64,000 bases of DNA from Alteriqipengyuania halimionae (GTDB lineage: Bacteria > Pseudomonadota > Alphaproteobacteria > Sphingomonadales > Sphingomonadaceae). Position 1 is the first letter of the stretch. Each line of letters opens with the position of its first letter. This document shows, one piece after another, positions 32,439-41,063 of the stretch. The stretch lies in assembly GCF_009827575.1 (NCBI RefSeq), contig NZ_WTYR01000001.1, positions 1,957,001 to 2,021,000 of the forward strand, read 5' to 3'. The notes beneath the pieces were generated by a model. That model was not told where the DNA came from, did not search any database, and was given only the letters and a program-made list of their open reading frames with translations. The translations under genes and the position numbers were made by a program.

Positions 32439-35201
32439 ATGGACGGAAGCAGCAAGAAGGTGACACTCAATTTAAACAGCAGCCTTGCAGGGCTCAGCCT
32501 GCTGAGCGGGACAAACAGCTTCTCGCTGTTCTCGGGCGGTACACCGGCTTTCGAGACCCTCGCAGTCCGTCGGGCCAAGGCGGCCTTCACCACGCCCGAC
32601 ACCACGCCGCCTTGGAAACAGGCGGGGCAAGCAGGTTCGCTGTCTTCGCAGGTCTCGGCCATCCGGCGGCTGTCCTCTATCGTCGATGCAGGGCCCATCA
32701 CCAGCCGCAAATTGCCCGACGATGTGTCATCCGCCTTCACCACTTACCGCGCTCTCGACCGGCTGCGTGCCTTGGCCGAAGCCGCGGTTTCCGGGCCAAC
32801 CGCCTCCGTGCGAGAAACACTTCAAGGTGTATTCGCCGAGGGGCTTCAGGATCTCGAGACCTTCGTGGCATCCTCGCCGCGCGACAAGCTGTCGCTGGCT
32901 TTCGACCAGCCCAGTAGCACCGTACGTTCTGTCGCGATCAAACCGGAAAGCACTGTCGGCACTATCGCCGGCAAGGGCGTGGCCGAAGCGCGCGATGCTC
33001 CGCTGCTGAAGCTGTCGGGGACCGAACGTTTCGCAATCACGATCAAGCGCGGCGATGCAAGCGACACAATCAGCGTTGATCTGTCCGGAGGGCCGCAGCC
33101 GCCGACGCTCGATTCCATCTCGAGTTCGATCAACGACGCCATCGCCGCCGTACCGCTGCGCGGCCCCGACGGCAGCGTCAATCTCGACGAGAACGGCAAT
33201 CCCGTGCCCCGCTGGCTAGTCCGCTTCCTGCCCGACAAAAGCACCGGCAGCTGGGGCTTTAAGATCGAGAACCCGGGGCTGGAAGAAGTGTCGATCGATC
33301 AGGTCGATGCGCCCGATGCGCTGATGGTGGTGACCGGGCTGACCGATCCGGACAGTCCGGCATCGACGCAGGTCATGCGCATATCCGATCCGGCCGGGAC
33401 AGCCGAGCGATCGACCTTGTCGCAGATTGCCGGCCTGGACCGGCTCGCGACCGAACGCGCCGAACTGAATGCGCCGAAATATGCGCCGATCGAAGGTGTC
33501 GAAAAACCCTCGCTCGAGCGCTTCGCAACCACCTCCGCGCAATCTGTCGTCACCGCAGCAGACGGCTCCAGCTTCGTCGTCGGCACCACCGCGGGCGACC
33601 TCGACGCCAATCGGGTGGCAGGTTCGCAAGACCTGTTCCTGACCAAGCTCGACAGCGAGGGTAAGGTAGTCTGGCAACGCGCTCTCGGCGCGAGCGGATC
33701 TGCCAGCGGCGCAGCCGTCGCCCTAGGTCCCGACGGGCACGTGGTTGTTGCCGGCACCGTCGAAGGCAGCTTCGATGGCGCCAATACCGATGGCGACATG
33801 CTCGTCGCGCGCTTCGATGCCGAAGGTGCGGAACTTTCCTCGACATTAATCCGCGCCGTCGGGAAAGACACGGCCAACGCCCTCGCCGTCTCCGCGGACG
33901 GTTCGATCTTCGTCGGCGGTCGCGGCGCAACCGGAGGCGGTGACGCCTTCATCGCTCGGCTCGATGCCGACGGCAGTTTGCGCGAACGCCGCCGGATCGA
34001 CAGCGGCGGCAGCGACACGGTCAACGCGCTTGCCATCGGGAGCAATGGCGAACTGCTGGCGCTCACCAGTGAAGGCGGCGTGGGCACCCTGCGACGGATC
34101 GACAGCGCCTCGCTGGTCAACGATCTCGGCTCGATCGAACTGGGCCAGGTAGATGCCCGCGCGCTGGCGGTTGCTTCGGATGGGACCATCGGGATCGGCG
34201 GATCGGCCTCCAGCGCGGTCGACGGCAATCAGGTCAATGCCACGGGCGGCGGACGCGACGGTTTCGTCGCGCGGGTCAGCGCCGATCTCACCAGCAGCGA
34301 CGTCAGCTACATCGCGACCGGAGCGGACGACCGGGTGGACAGCATCACTTTCATGAACGGCAATATCTACGCCGGTGGTCGGACGTCCGGGGATCTTTCG
34401 GGCACGCGCCGCGGAACGTCCGATGGCTTCGTCGCCCGGATCGATGCCGGCACCGGAGCCATCGCCGATATCCAGCAGTTCGGCCTTGCCACCCGCAACA
34501 CCGAGCCAGTGCGCATTGCGGCGGCGACAGGCGGTTCCACCGTGCTCGGCGCACTTGGGTTGAAGCGCGGGCGACTGGACGATACCGATTCCTCCCTGCT
34601 GACCGCACAGACCAGCCTGCGCGCGGGCGACCAGTTCGCCATCAAGGTGAACGACGGGGTGGCCCGGCGGATCATCATCGATGCCGACGAAACGCTCGCC
34701 ACCCTGTCTGAGAAGGTGAGCCGGATCACCGGTACGAAGGCGACCATCACCTCGCCTTCGGGCGATGACGGGCGCACGCTGAGCATTGCAGCGAAGTCCG
34801 GGCACACGATCGAGCTGATCGGCGGCGGCGAGGGACGCGATGCACTGTCCAAGCTGGGCCTGCCCGCCGCCCGGCTGGTCGCGCCGCCGCCCTTCGACAA
34901 AAGTGCGCCGAAGGTCGTACCGGGCGGAAGCTACGGGTTGGACCTCACGCATGCGCTCGAAATCTCGACGCGCGAGGGTGCCGCGCTAGCTTTGGGCCGG
35001 GTCAAGAGCGCCATCTCGATGACGCAGACCGCCTATCGCTCGCTCTATTGGGACACGGGGAAAGCGTCGATCGTCAATGGCGGCGCTGCCGGCACCGGCG
35101 GCGCGTCCCCTCGCCAACTGGCGCAGATCGCAAACTATCAGGATGCGCTCGCGCGCATCAGCAGCCTGACCGCAGGATTCAATTCCGGCGGCTTCTTCTG
35201 A
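32439..35201 (+). CDS. FlaEY-like large flagellar protein with propeller repeats
   Basis: A 920-residue protein with no signal peptide. Residues 1-180 are helical. About 186-300 holds a beta region starting LKLSGTERFAITIKRG that resembles a flagellin/FliD hook-IN motif. About 362-690 are beta-propeller repeats of the SBBP type (DGFVARVSAD, DAFIARLDADG). About 725-810 holds a second hook-IN-like region (AGDQFAIKVNDGVARRI, LSKLGL). The C-terminus (about 848-910) is a pair of helices like the D0 end of filament proteins. It matches in outline the protein called regulatory protein FlaEY in Caulobacter. The weak ribosome site (AGCCGG) leaves the start slightly uncertain. It is followed by flgB after 22 bases. 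Confidence 0.7.
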   Translation: MDGSSKKVTLNLNSSLAGLSLLSGTNSFSLFSGGTPAFETLAVRRAKAAFTTPDTTPPWKQAGQAGSLSSQVSAIRRLSSIVDAGPITSRKLPDDVSSAFTTYRALDRLRALAEAAVSGPTASVRETLQGVFAEGLQDLETFVASSPRDKLSLAFDQPSSTVRSVAIKPESTVGTIAGKGVAEARDAPLLKLSGTERFAITIKRGDASDTISVDLSGGPQPPTLDSISSSINDAIAAVPLRGPDGSVNLDENGNPVPRWLVRFLPDKSTGSWGFKIENPGLEEVSIDQVDAPDALMVVTGLTDPDSPASTQVMRISDPAGTAERSTLSQIAGLDRLATERAELNAPKYAPIEGVEKPSLERFATTSAQSVVTAADGSSFVVGTTAGDLDANRVAGSQDLFLTKLDSEGKVVWQRALGASGSASGAAVALGPDGHVVVAGTVEGSFDGANTDGDMLVARFDAEGAELSSTLIRAVGKDTANALAVSADGSIFVGGRGATGGGDAFIARLDADGSLRERRRIDSGGSDTVNALAIGSNGELLALTSEGGVGTLRRIDSASLVNDLGSIELGQVDARALAVASDGTIGIGGSASSAVDGNQVNATGGGRDGFVARVSADLTSSDVSYIATGADDRVDSITFMNGNIYAGGRTSGDLSGTRRGTSDGFVARIDAGTGAIADIQQFGLATRNTEPVRIAAATGGSTVLGALGLKRGRLDDTDSSLLTAQTSLRAGDQFAIKVNDGVARRIIIDADETLATLSEKVSRITGTKATITSPSGDDGRTLSIAAKSGHTIELIGGGEGRDALSKLGLPAARLVAPPPFDKSAPKVVPGGSYGLDLTHALEISTREGAALALGRVKSAISMTQTAYRSLYWDTGKASIVNGGAAGTGGASPRQLAQIANYQDALARISSLTAGFNSGGFF

Positions 35202-35223
35202 AACTCCGAGCAGGGAACTTTAT

Positions 35224-35643
35224 ATGAGTGATACGACTCCAGTCCTGATGCGCGGCATCGGTCTTGCCATGCGGCATCTTTCCGATCGCCAGCAGGTGAT
35301 CGCGCAGAACATCGCCAACGGCGACACGCCGGGTTACAAGGCGCGCGAAGTGGAAGCGCCGAGCTTTGCGGGAATGGTGGATGCAGGCGGCGCGAGGCGC
35401 GTTGCGCGGCCGACCGTCCAGGTCAGTTCCGAAATGCGCGCACTCGGCGCCCGGCCACAGACCTCGAGCGCCATCGTGCTGGACGAGAATACCGTCGAGA
35501 CAAAGCCCGACGGCAACAACGTCACGCTGGAAGAACAAGTTCTGAAGCTCAGTGCCGTGCAATCGGAATTCACGGCGCTCACCAACCTCTATCGCAAACA
35601 GATGCAACTGCTCAAAAGCGCAACAGGGCGCGGCAACGGCTAG
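35224..35643 (+). CDS. flgB: Proximal rod protein FlgB
   Basis: A 139-residue rod protein: GIGLAMRHLSDRQQVIAQN and IANGDTPGYKAREV, then the C-terminal helix LKLSAVQSEFTALTNLYRKQM. It is separated from flgC (40534) by 5 kb, whereas the two are usually adjacent. Confidence 0.93.
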   Translation: MSDTTPVLMRGIGLAMRHLSDRQQVIAQNIANGDTPGYKAREVEAPSFAGMVDAGGARRVARPTVQVSSEMRALGARPQTSSAIVLDENTVETKPDGNNVTLEEQVLKLSAVQSEFTALTNLYRKQMQLLKSATGRGNG

Positions 35644-35667
35644 TCCTCGCACATCGGCGATATGAAA

Positions 35668-35704
35668 GGGGGGCGATCGCGCAATGCAATCGCCCCCCCT
35701 TTTT
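35668..35704 (+). terminator. Strong terminator after flgB
   Basis: Stem GGGGGGCGAT / ATCGCCCCCC with an 11-base loop and a T5 run, between convergent flgB and flgN. It probably ends both transcripts. Confidence 0.9.
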
Positions 35705-35715
35705 CTCACCTCGCC

Positions 35716-36138
35716 TCAGAGGCTGGTGTTGACCGAGATCGGGCTAGTGCCGCCGCGAAGCATCATCGTACCCGTGTCGCGATAGCTGCACCCGGCATTG
35801 CCGGTCAGCCGCTTCGCTTCCGAAGCCACCGCGTCGATAAGGTCGCTGGAAAGCTCCAGATGGCGCTTCACCACGGTAGCGTTGGACGCCGCCGCGTCGC
35901 GCAGTGTGGCCATCGCCTCGGACAAGGCCGCGTCCTGCTCTTCGTCCAGATCTTGCAACCAGCTCGGGGCCTCACGGTTGAGCCGCGCAATCTCGGCTTC
36001 CATCTGCGCCACCAGGCGACGCTTCGCGCCGACCATCTCTGCATGATCGACATAGCCGCCACGTTCGTCGAGCGACACGGTCTCCTCGCTCATCATCGAC
36101 GCAAGCGAACCGGCTATATCGAGTATCGTAGCAATCAT
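35716..36138 (-). CDS. flgN: FlgN-like export chaperone
   Basis: A 140-residue helical protein with a FlgN-like central coiled coil (GGYVDHAEMVGAKRRLVAQM, ASNATVVKRHLELSSDLIDA). FlgN escorts FlgK and FlgL to FlhA. Its ATG at 36138 overlaps the flgJ stop (ATGA); a longer in-frame extension into flgJ is not supported. The family is divergent, so the call rests on size, helical pattern and the flgI-flgJ-flgN order. Confidence 0.65.
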   Translation of the reverse strand: MIATILDIAGSLASMMSEETVSLDERGGYVDHAEMVGAKRRLVAQMEAEIARLNREAPSWLQDLDEEQDAALSEAMATLRDAAASNATVVKRHLELSSDLIDAVASEAKRLTGNAGCSYRDTGTMMLRGGTSPISVNTSL

Positions 36139-36452
36139 TGCATACCCTCCTGCATTCTGATCATCTGTTCCATCACCGTCGGAGCGAGCCCAATGCCGCC
36201 GCGACGGGCAATTTCTCCGCCCAGCTTCTCTGCCATGAGCCCACGGAATATCTGCTCGGCATGGCCACCGGAGAACTCGTCGCCCAGCTCGACGCTTTCG
36301 AGCATCAGCTTGGACATCTCGCCTAGGAAGACCGCCTCGAATTGCTCCGCTGTTTCGGCGATATCGCTGCGCGATTGGCCCGGCAGCGATGCGGTCGAAG
36401 GGAGGTCCGGCTGGTTGGGCAAGGGTGCGGACAGGCCGAAGGACGTCGTCAT
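36135..36452 (-). CDS. flgJ: Rod-binding protein, FlgJ N-terminal domain only
   Basis: A 105-residue protein: AETAEQFEAVFLGEMSKLML and GGHAEQIFRGLMAEKLG are the rod-binding motif of FlgJ. The peptidoglycan hydrolase domain of gamma-proteobacterial FlgJ is absent, as in many alphaproteobacteria; the SLT-type enzyme at 4963 may supply it. The start overlaps the flgI stop. Confidence 0.9.
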   Translation of the reverse strand: MTTSFGLSAPLPNQPDLPSTASLPGQSRSDIAETAEQFEAVFLGEMSKLMLESVELGDEFSGGHAEQIFRGLMAEKLGGEIARRGGIGLAPTVMEQMIRMQEGMQ

Positions 36453-37555
36453 TGGATCGTGATCTCCGCCTGCAATGCGCCTGCGCTTTTGAGCGCATGG
36501 AGGATGGTGATGAGATCCCGCGGGGAGACGCCCAAACGGTTGAGACCATTGACAAGCGACTGGAGCGAGGTGCCCTGGTCCAGCATCGCAAGCGACGCGC
36601 CCCCGCCGTCATCGACCTCGATCCGGGTGCGCGGCACGACGGTCGTCTCCCCTTCGGAAAACGGTGCCGGCTGCGAAACAATGGGGCTCTCGGCGACGCT
36701 GATCGTCAGGCCGCCCTGAGCGATCGCGACCGGGCTGATCTTCACGTCCGCCGTCATCACGACCGTTCCGGCCGCTTCGTTGACGACGATCCGGGCAGGC
36801 TGGTCGACATCGACGGCGAGATTTTCGATCTGCGGCAGAAGTTCGACCAGCGATCCCTGAAAGCCCGATCCTCCGCTCAATTCGACCGTCGCCGGGTCGA
36901 GCATTCGCGCCGCGCCGGGAAAGCGTTGGTTGATTGCCTGCTCAATGCGCTTGGCGGTCGTGAAATCCGGGTTTTTCAGCGCCAGCTTGAGCGTATCGGC
37001 AGCGCCTAGCGCATACGGGACCTCGCGCTCGACGATCGCGCCCGACGCAATCCTCGCCGACGTCGAAACCCCGCGACTGATGCTGGCACCGGCGCCCTGC
37101 GCCTTGAATCCCGATACGGCAAGCGGCCCCTGCGCCACTGCATAGATCTCGCCGTCGAGGGCGCGAAGCGGGGATATTAGCAGTGTGCCGCCCTGCAGGC
37201 TGGTCGCATCGCCCATGGCCGCGACCTGCACGTCGATCTTGGAGCCCGCACGGGCAAAGGGCGGCAAGGTAGCCGTGACCGACACCGCGGCGACGTTCTT
37301 CGTGCGCAACTGCATATCGCGCACGCTCACGCCCATGCGTTCGAGCATGGCCTGAAGCGATTCCTCGGTGAACGGAACGTTGCGGGTGCGGTCTCCCGTC
37401 CCGGCCAGACCGACCACGAGCCCGTATCCCACCAGCTGGTTCGAGCGCACGTTCTCGACATCGACGATGTCCTTGATCCGCGAACCTGCCTGCGCCTGTG
37501 CCGGCGCTGCGAAAAGCAGCGCCAAAGCGGCACATAGCATTGTCACGATCCGCAT
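36449..37555 (-). CDS. flgI: Flagellar P-ring protein FlgI
   Basis: A 368-residue periplasmic protein with signal peptide (MLCAALALLFAAPAQAQA). SRIKDIVDVENVRSNQLVGY and GLVVGLAGTGD are the FlgI signature; the C-terminus contains GVSPRDLITILHALKSAGAL. First gene of flgI-flgJ-flgN and divergent from fliX, the same arrangement as in Caulobacter. Confidence 0.96.
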   Translation of the reverse strand: MRIVTMLCAALALLFAAPAQAQAGSRIKDIVDVENVRSNQLVGYGLVVGLAGTGDRTRNVPFTEESLQAMLERMGVSVRDMQLRTKNVAAVSVTATLPPFARAGSKIDVQVAAMGDATSLQGGTLLISPLRALDGEIYAVAQGPLAVSGFKAQGAGASISRGVSTSARIASGAIVEREVPYALGAADTLKLALKNPDFTTAKRIEQAINQRFPGAARMLDPATVELSGGSGFQGSLVELLPQIENLAVDVDQPARIVVNEAAGTVVMTADVKISPVAIAQGGLTISVAESPIVSQPAPFSEGETTVVPRTRIEVDDGGGASLAMLDQGTSLQSLVNGLNRLGVSPRDLITILHALKSAGALQAEITIQ

Positions 37556-37590
37556 ATTCTCGCTCCTGATTACCCCAATGGCTTCCTTTT

Positions 37591-37602
37591 CTTATAGAAT
37601 AG
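37591..37602. promoter_or_regulatory. Overlapping divergent boxes for flgI and fliX
   Basis: Plus strand CTTATAGAATAG holds TAGAAT at 37595-37600, 39 bases before the fliX GTG. The minus strand of the same bases reads CTATTCTATAAG, with TATAAG at 37596-37591 facing flgI. The A/T tract seen in other regions is not obvious here. Confidence 0.45.
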
Positions 37603-37638
37603 AGAGGTAGGAGAATCGCACTCTTGTAGGAGTTTATC

Positions 37639-38052
37639 GTGCGGATCGGCACGTTGTTGCCAGCCCCGGCCATACTTGCGGCGATCACCCGCAAACCCGC
37701 GCTGCTGGGCGCAGGGGAAGGACAGGCTGCGGCCGGCGAGAGCGCACCGCCAGCTCCCGTACAGCCAACCCCGCCACTGGGCTCGGTCCAGATGCTGGTA
37801 ACCCTCGCCGCCTACGATCCCGACAAGGAGCGACGGCGGAAGATGGCCGAGCAAGGAGCCGAAGGTCTCGACGAACTCGAGGCGTTGCAGGTGGAATTGG
37901 CGACCGGCGGTGCCACGCCGGATCGGCTCGAAGAGCTTGCCGAGTGGGTTGCGCAGCTCGAACAGCCGACGGATCCGGTCCTCGCCAGCATCGTTGCCGA
38001 CATCGAATTGCGCGTTCGGGTCGAGCTGGCGAAGTTCGATATCGAGGTCTAG
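37639..38052 (+). CDS. fliX: Flagellar assembly regulator FliX
   Basis: A 137-residue protein: a Pro/Ala-rich N-terminal half and a helical C-terminal half (GLDELEALQVELATGGATPD, then DPVLASIVADIELRVRVELA) matching FliX. In Caulobacter FliX couples class II assembly to FlbD activity. The GTG at 37639 has AGGAG 7 bases upstream. The divergent flgI-fliX pair supports the call. Its partner FlbD is encoded at 27165. Confidence 0.85.
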   Translation: MRIGTLLPAPAILAAITRKPALLGAGEGQAAAGESAPPAPVQPTPPLGSVQMLVTLAAYDPDKERRRKMAEQGAEGLDELEALQVELATGGATPDRLEELAEWVAQLEQPTDPVLASIVADIELRVRVELAKFDIEV

Positions 38053-38090
38053 CGCCCGTTGCGTCGCTGCGAGCGAGGCGATGCCCGTTT

Positions 38091-39155
38091 TTAGCGGCCG
38101 CCCCGGGCCAGCTTCATCACATAGGTTATGATTTCGGCGACGGCGAGATAATGCTCGGCCGGGATCGGCTGATCGAGCTTGGCGCTGGCATGCAGCGCGC
38201 GCGCGAGCGGCGGTTTCTCGATGATCGGGATGTCGTGCCCTGCCGCGATCTCGCGGATCTTCAGGGCGACCGCGTCGACCCCCTTTGCCACCACAACCGG
38301 CGCCGCCATCGCGCCATGATCGTATTGCAGCGCAACCGCATAATGGGTCGGGTTTGTAATGATGACGCTGGCCTGCGGCACCTTGGTCATCATCCGGCGC
38401 TTGGCGCGTTCCATCCCGATCGCGCGGACCTTGGCCTTGATTTGCGGGTCGCCTTCGGTGTTCTTGTGCTCGTCCTTGATCTCCTGAAGCGACATCCGCA
38501 TCTTCTTGATGAACGCACGCCGCTGGTAGACGAAGTCGAAAAGCGCAAGTGCCGCGACCAGTATCGTCGCGGCCTTGATCATCCTGAACACCAGGTCTGC
38601 CGCGAGCTTGCCAACCTCGTGCGAAGGGACGCCAACTAGCGTTTCGATTCCCCGCGCGTGCGGCCACACCACGATCAGGGCGACGCCCGTGACCAGTCCG
38701 AATTTCGCGAGTGTCTTGACGAACTCCACCAGCCCCTGCTTGCCGAACAACCGCTTGATCCCCGAAGCCGGAGAGAGTTTGTTCCATTTCAGCTTCAGCC
38801 GCGACCACGCCAGGGTCGGACGGCCCTGCAGGAACATCGTCAGCAGGGCGAAGATCAGCAGCATCCCCAGCAGCGGCCCAAGCGCCAGCGCGGCCTGGCC
38901 CATCACGACGGCCGCAAAACTCAACCCGCTCCCTGCAAGATCGAGATCGTCCGCTCCGCCCCACAAGCCGACGAAAATCGTCAGCATGCGCGAAACCGTC
39001 CACGCTCCCATCCCTCCCATCACCACGACGGCAGCCACGAACATGCTCGCATGGCGCATTTCGGGCGCACTGGCGACTTCGCCCTTCTTGCGGGCGTCCT
39101 CCAGCTTCTTGTCGGTTGGGTCGTGCGTTTTCTCGCCGGAATCGGATTGCGACAT
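38091..39155 (-). CDS. flhB: Flagellar export switch protein FlhB
   Basis: A 354-residue protein with four transmembrane helices (about 37-60, 80-105, 143-163 and 187-205), a conserved cytoplasmic linker (MRMSLQEIKDEHKNTEGDPQ) and the autocleavage motif NPTH. It sets export specificity with FliK. Last gene of flgC-fliE-fliQ-fliR-flhB. Confidence 0.96.
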   Translation of the reverse strand: MSQSDSGEKTHDPTDKKLEDARKKGEVASAPEMRHASMFVAAVVVMGGMGAWTVSRMLTIFVGLWGGADDLDLAGSGLSFAAVVMGQAALALGPLLGMLLIFALLTMFLQGRPTLAWSRLKLKWNKLSPASGIKRLFGKQGLVEFVKTLAKFGLVTGVALIVVWPHARGIETLVGVPSHEVGKLAADLVFRMIKAATILVAALALFDFVYQRRAFIKKMRMSLQEIKDEHKNTEGDPQIKAKVRAIGMERAKRRMMTKVPQASVIITNPTHYAVALQYDHGAMAAPVVVAKGVDAVALKIREIAAGHDIPIIEKPPLARALHASAKLDQPIPAEHYLAVAEIITYVMKLARGGR

Positions 39156-39158
39156 CGG

Positions 39159-39908
39159 TCAGACCCACCCCTGCTGGAGCCAGTCCGCCATAGCCGTCGC
39201 AAAACCCATCAGCACCGCCCCGAGGATTGCGGCGAACAGCGCGAGGCCGAGCAGGATGTTGAGCGGTTGGGCGATGAAGAAGACCTGGATAGTCGGCGCT
39301 AGCCGTGCCGATAGGCCCAGCGCGACGTTGAAAACGATCCCGTAGACAACGAGCGGAGCCGCAAGCGAAAAGCCCAGATCCATCGATAGGGTGGTCGTGG
39401 CAATGGCGAGTTGGGCGAAATCGGCGGCGGGCGGCAAACCGCCAACCGGAAAAACAAGATAGCTGTTTACCATCGCCGCGATCCACATGTGATGAATGCT
39501 GAGCGAAAAGCACACCACCGCCGCTGCCACGCTCACCAGCTTGGCCATCACCGGCAGCTGTCCGCCGAGCGCCGCATCGGGCATAACCGCCGAGGTCAGG
39601 CCAGTTTGCAGACTGATGATCGAGCCGGCGATGGTGATGGCGAGGAACATGATCCGCACGATCGCGCCCAATGCCAGCCCCGTCAGGATTTCGCCCGCAG
39701 CCAGCCCTGCCAGGCCCATGGTGCTGCCGGTTGCGGGGACCTGCGGTCCGAGCAGACCGAACAATGCAAGCGAAATGCCCAGCGCGACCAGCAGGCGGAT
39801 GCGGACGGGGACCGCGGTGTCCGAAAAAACGGGCAACATCATCATCACGGCCCCAAGGCGCGCAAAAACCAGCAGAAAACCTTCCACCTGACCAGGCAAT
39901 TGCTCCAT
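39159..39908 (-). CDS. fliR: Flagellar export protein FliR
   Basis: A 249-residue, very hydrophobic protein with six likely membrane segments and the FliR pattern (FLLVFARLGAVMMMLPVFSD near the start, FNVALGLSARLAPTIQVFFI near the C-terminus). The ATG at 39908 lies 4 bases after the fliQ stop. Together with FliP and FliQ it forms the export gate core. Confidence 0.94.
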   Translation of the reverse strand: MEQLPGQVEGFLLVFARLGAVMMMLPVFSDTAVPVRIRLLVALGISLALFGLLGPQVPATGSTMGLAGLAAGEILTGLALGAIVRIMFLAITIAGSIISLQTGLTSAVMPDAALGGQLPVMAKLVSVAAAVVCFSLSIHHMWIAAMVNSYLVFPVGGLPPAADFAQLAIATTTLSMDLGFSLAAPLVVYGIVFNVALGLSARLAPTIQVFFIAQPLNILLGLALFAAILGAVLMGFATAMADWLQQGWV

Positions 39909-39912
39909 GACC

Positions 39913-40176
39913 TCAACCAGCCACAATCCGGTCGGATATCTGCGTCATGAAGTTCGCCATCGCGTCGCCGATCATCGGCAGGCAAAGCAACAGGACGAAC
40001 CCCATCACGAACAGCTTGGGCACGAAGGTGAGCGTCATTTCCTGAATCTGCGTGAGCGCCTGGAACAGACCGATCGCCACACCGATCACCAGCGAGGTAA
40101 GCAGCATGGGGCCGCAGATCGTCAGGATCACGATCAATGCCGCGTGGGCGATCTGGATGGCATCGGTGGACGTCAT
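39913..40176 (-). CDS. fliQ: Flagellar export protein FliQ
   Basis: An 87-residue protein with two transmembrane helices and the FliQ signature (ALTQIQEMTLTFVPKLFVMG). Standard length. Lies between fliE and fliR. Confidence 0.95.
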   Translation of the reverse strand: MTSTDAIQIAHAALIVILTICGPMLLTSLVIGVAIGLFQALTQIQEMTLTFVPKLFVMGFVLLLCLPMIGDAMANFMTQISDRIVAG

Positions 40177-40196
40177 GGGTGCTGCCCCGGATCTGC

Positions 40197-40523
40197 CTAG
40201 ATCTGCATCCGCATGATTTCGCTATAGGCGCCGACCACGCGATCGCGAACCGCAACCACTGAATCGAGAGCGGTTTCGGCAGCGCCGATGGCCGTTACAA
40301 CGTCGATGAGGTCCCCCTTGCCCGCGACCTGGCGGATGCTCGCCTGCTCGGCCGCTTGCAGCTTGTCTGCCGTATCGGTGACCATGCCCGACACGAGGGC
40401 TCCGAAGCCGCCTTCCGCGCTATTTGCCGTCCCGGTGTCAGCCGGGCCTTTGACCTTCGAGGCAGGGATTCCGGAGAAGCCGCTGCCATAGGCAGACGCT
40501 GCGTCATATGCATTGATCGACAT
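40197..40523 (-). CDS. fliE: Rod-MS ring junction protein FliE
   Basis: A 108-residue protein; the C-terminal half (VSGMVTDTADKLQAAEQASI, VTAIGAAETALDSVVAVRDR, ending SEIMRMQI) is the FliE domain. It joins the MS ring and export gate to the proximal rod. It lies 10 bases after flgC, the usual neighbour. Confidence 0.93.
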   Translation of the reverse strand: MSINAYDAASAYGSGFSGIPASKVKGPADTGTANSAEGGFGALVSGMVTDTADKLQAAEQASIRQVAGKGDLIDVVTAIGAAETALDSVVAVRDRVVGAYSEIMRMQI

Positions 40524-40533
40524 CTTCCGCTCC

Positions 40534-40941
40534 TTACTTCAGCAGATCGATCGTGCGCATGGTCAGGCTGCGCGCGGATTCGATTGCGTTGAGATTGGCT
40601 TCGTAGGATCGCTGGGCCGACTTCATGTCGGCGCTTTCGACCAGCGAATTGACGTTTGGCATCTTCACGTAACCGTCGGCGTCGGCTGCCGGGTTACCTG
40701 GCTGATGAACCCGGGTGAACTCGGACTGGTCGGCCTGGATTCCGGTGACCTCGACCGTCGTCGTCCCAGTGCTCCTGTCCAGCGCGGCTTTGAAAGTCGG
40801 CACCTTGCGGCGGTAGGGATCGCCGCCGGGCGTATCGGCCACGGAGCTGGCATTGGCCAGGTTCTCGGCGATGACGCGCATGCGAAGCGATTGGGCGCGA
40901 AGGCCCGCTGCGGAAACTCCAATCGAATTCTCAAGAGACAT
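40534..40941 (-). CDS. flgC: Proximal rod protein FlgC
   Basis: A 135-residue protein: SIGVSAAGLRAQSLRMRVIA with ENLANASSVADTPGGDPYRR, and the C-terminus ADMKSAQRSYEANLNAIESA. First gene of flgC-fliE-fliQ-fliR-flhB and divergent from fliN2. FlgB is encoded elsewhere (35224). Confidence 0.95.
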   Translation of the reverse strand: MSLENSIGVSAAGLRAQSLRMRVIAENLANASSVADTPGGDPYRRKVPTFKAALDRSTGTTTVEVTGIQADQSEFTRVHQPGNPAADADGYVKMPNVNSLVESADMKSAQRSYEANLNAIESARSLTMRTIDLLK

Positions 40942-40953
40942 GATCTGGCCCTA

Positions 40954-41042
40954 ATTGTGGTGCGCCAGCTGGCGCTGTCAGATTACTGATAGGAAAATTT
41001 TGCCTAGCCGCGGTCAGGTGGGCGAACTTTTGTTCCTAGAAT
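40954..41042. promoter_or_regulatory. flgC/fliN2 divergent control region
   Basis: Plus strand TAGAAT at 41037-41042 in TTCCTAGAATGCAGG precedes fliN2. A central tract AAAATTTT (40994-41001, context AGGAAAATTTTGCC) is 39.5 bp from it. On the minus strand a weaker CACAAT (40959-40954) lies 38.5 bp on the other side, before flgC. The near-symmetry matches the flbT/flgE and 52813-52898 regions. Confidence 0.5.
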
Positions 41043-41063
41043 GCAGGCTAGGAGGAACCCTCG

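Noticed and set aside
35716-36681. One long minus-strand frame spanning flgN, flgJ and part of flgI
   Set aside because: The upstream part is out of frame with the conserved FlgJ and FlgI proteins; only 35716-36138 is protein-like.
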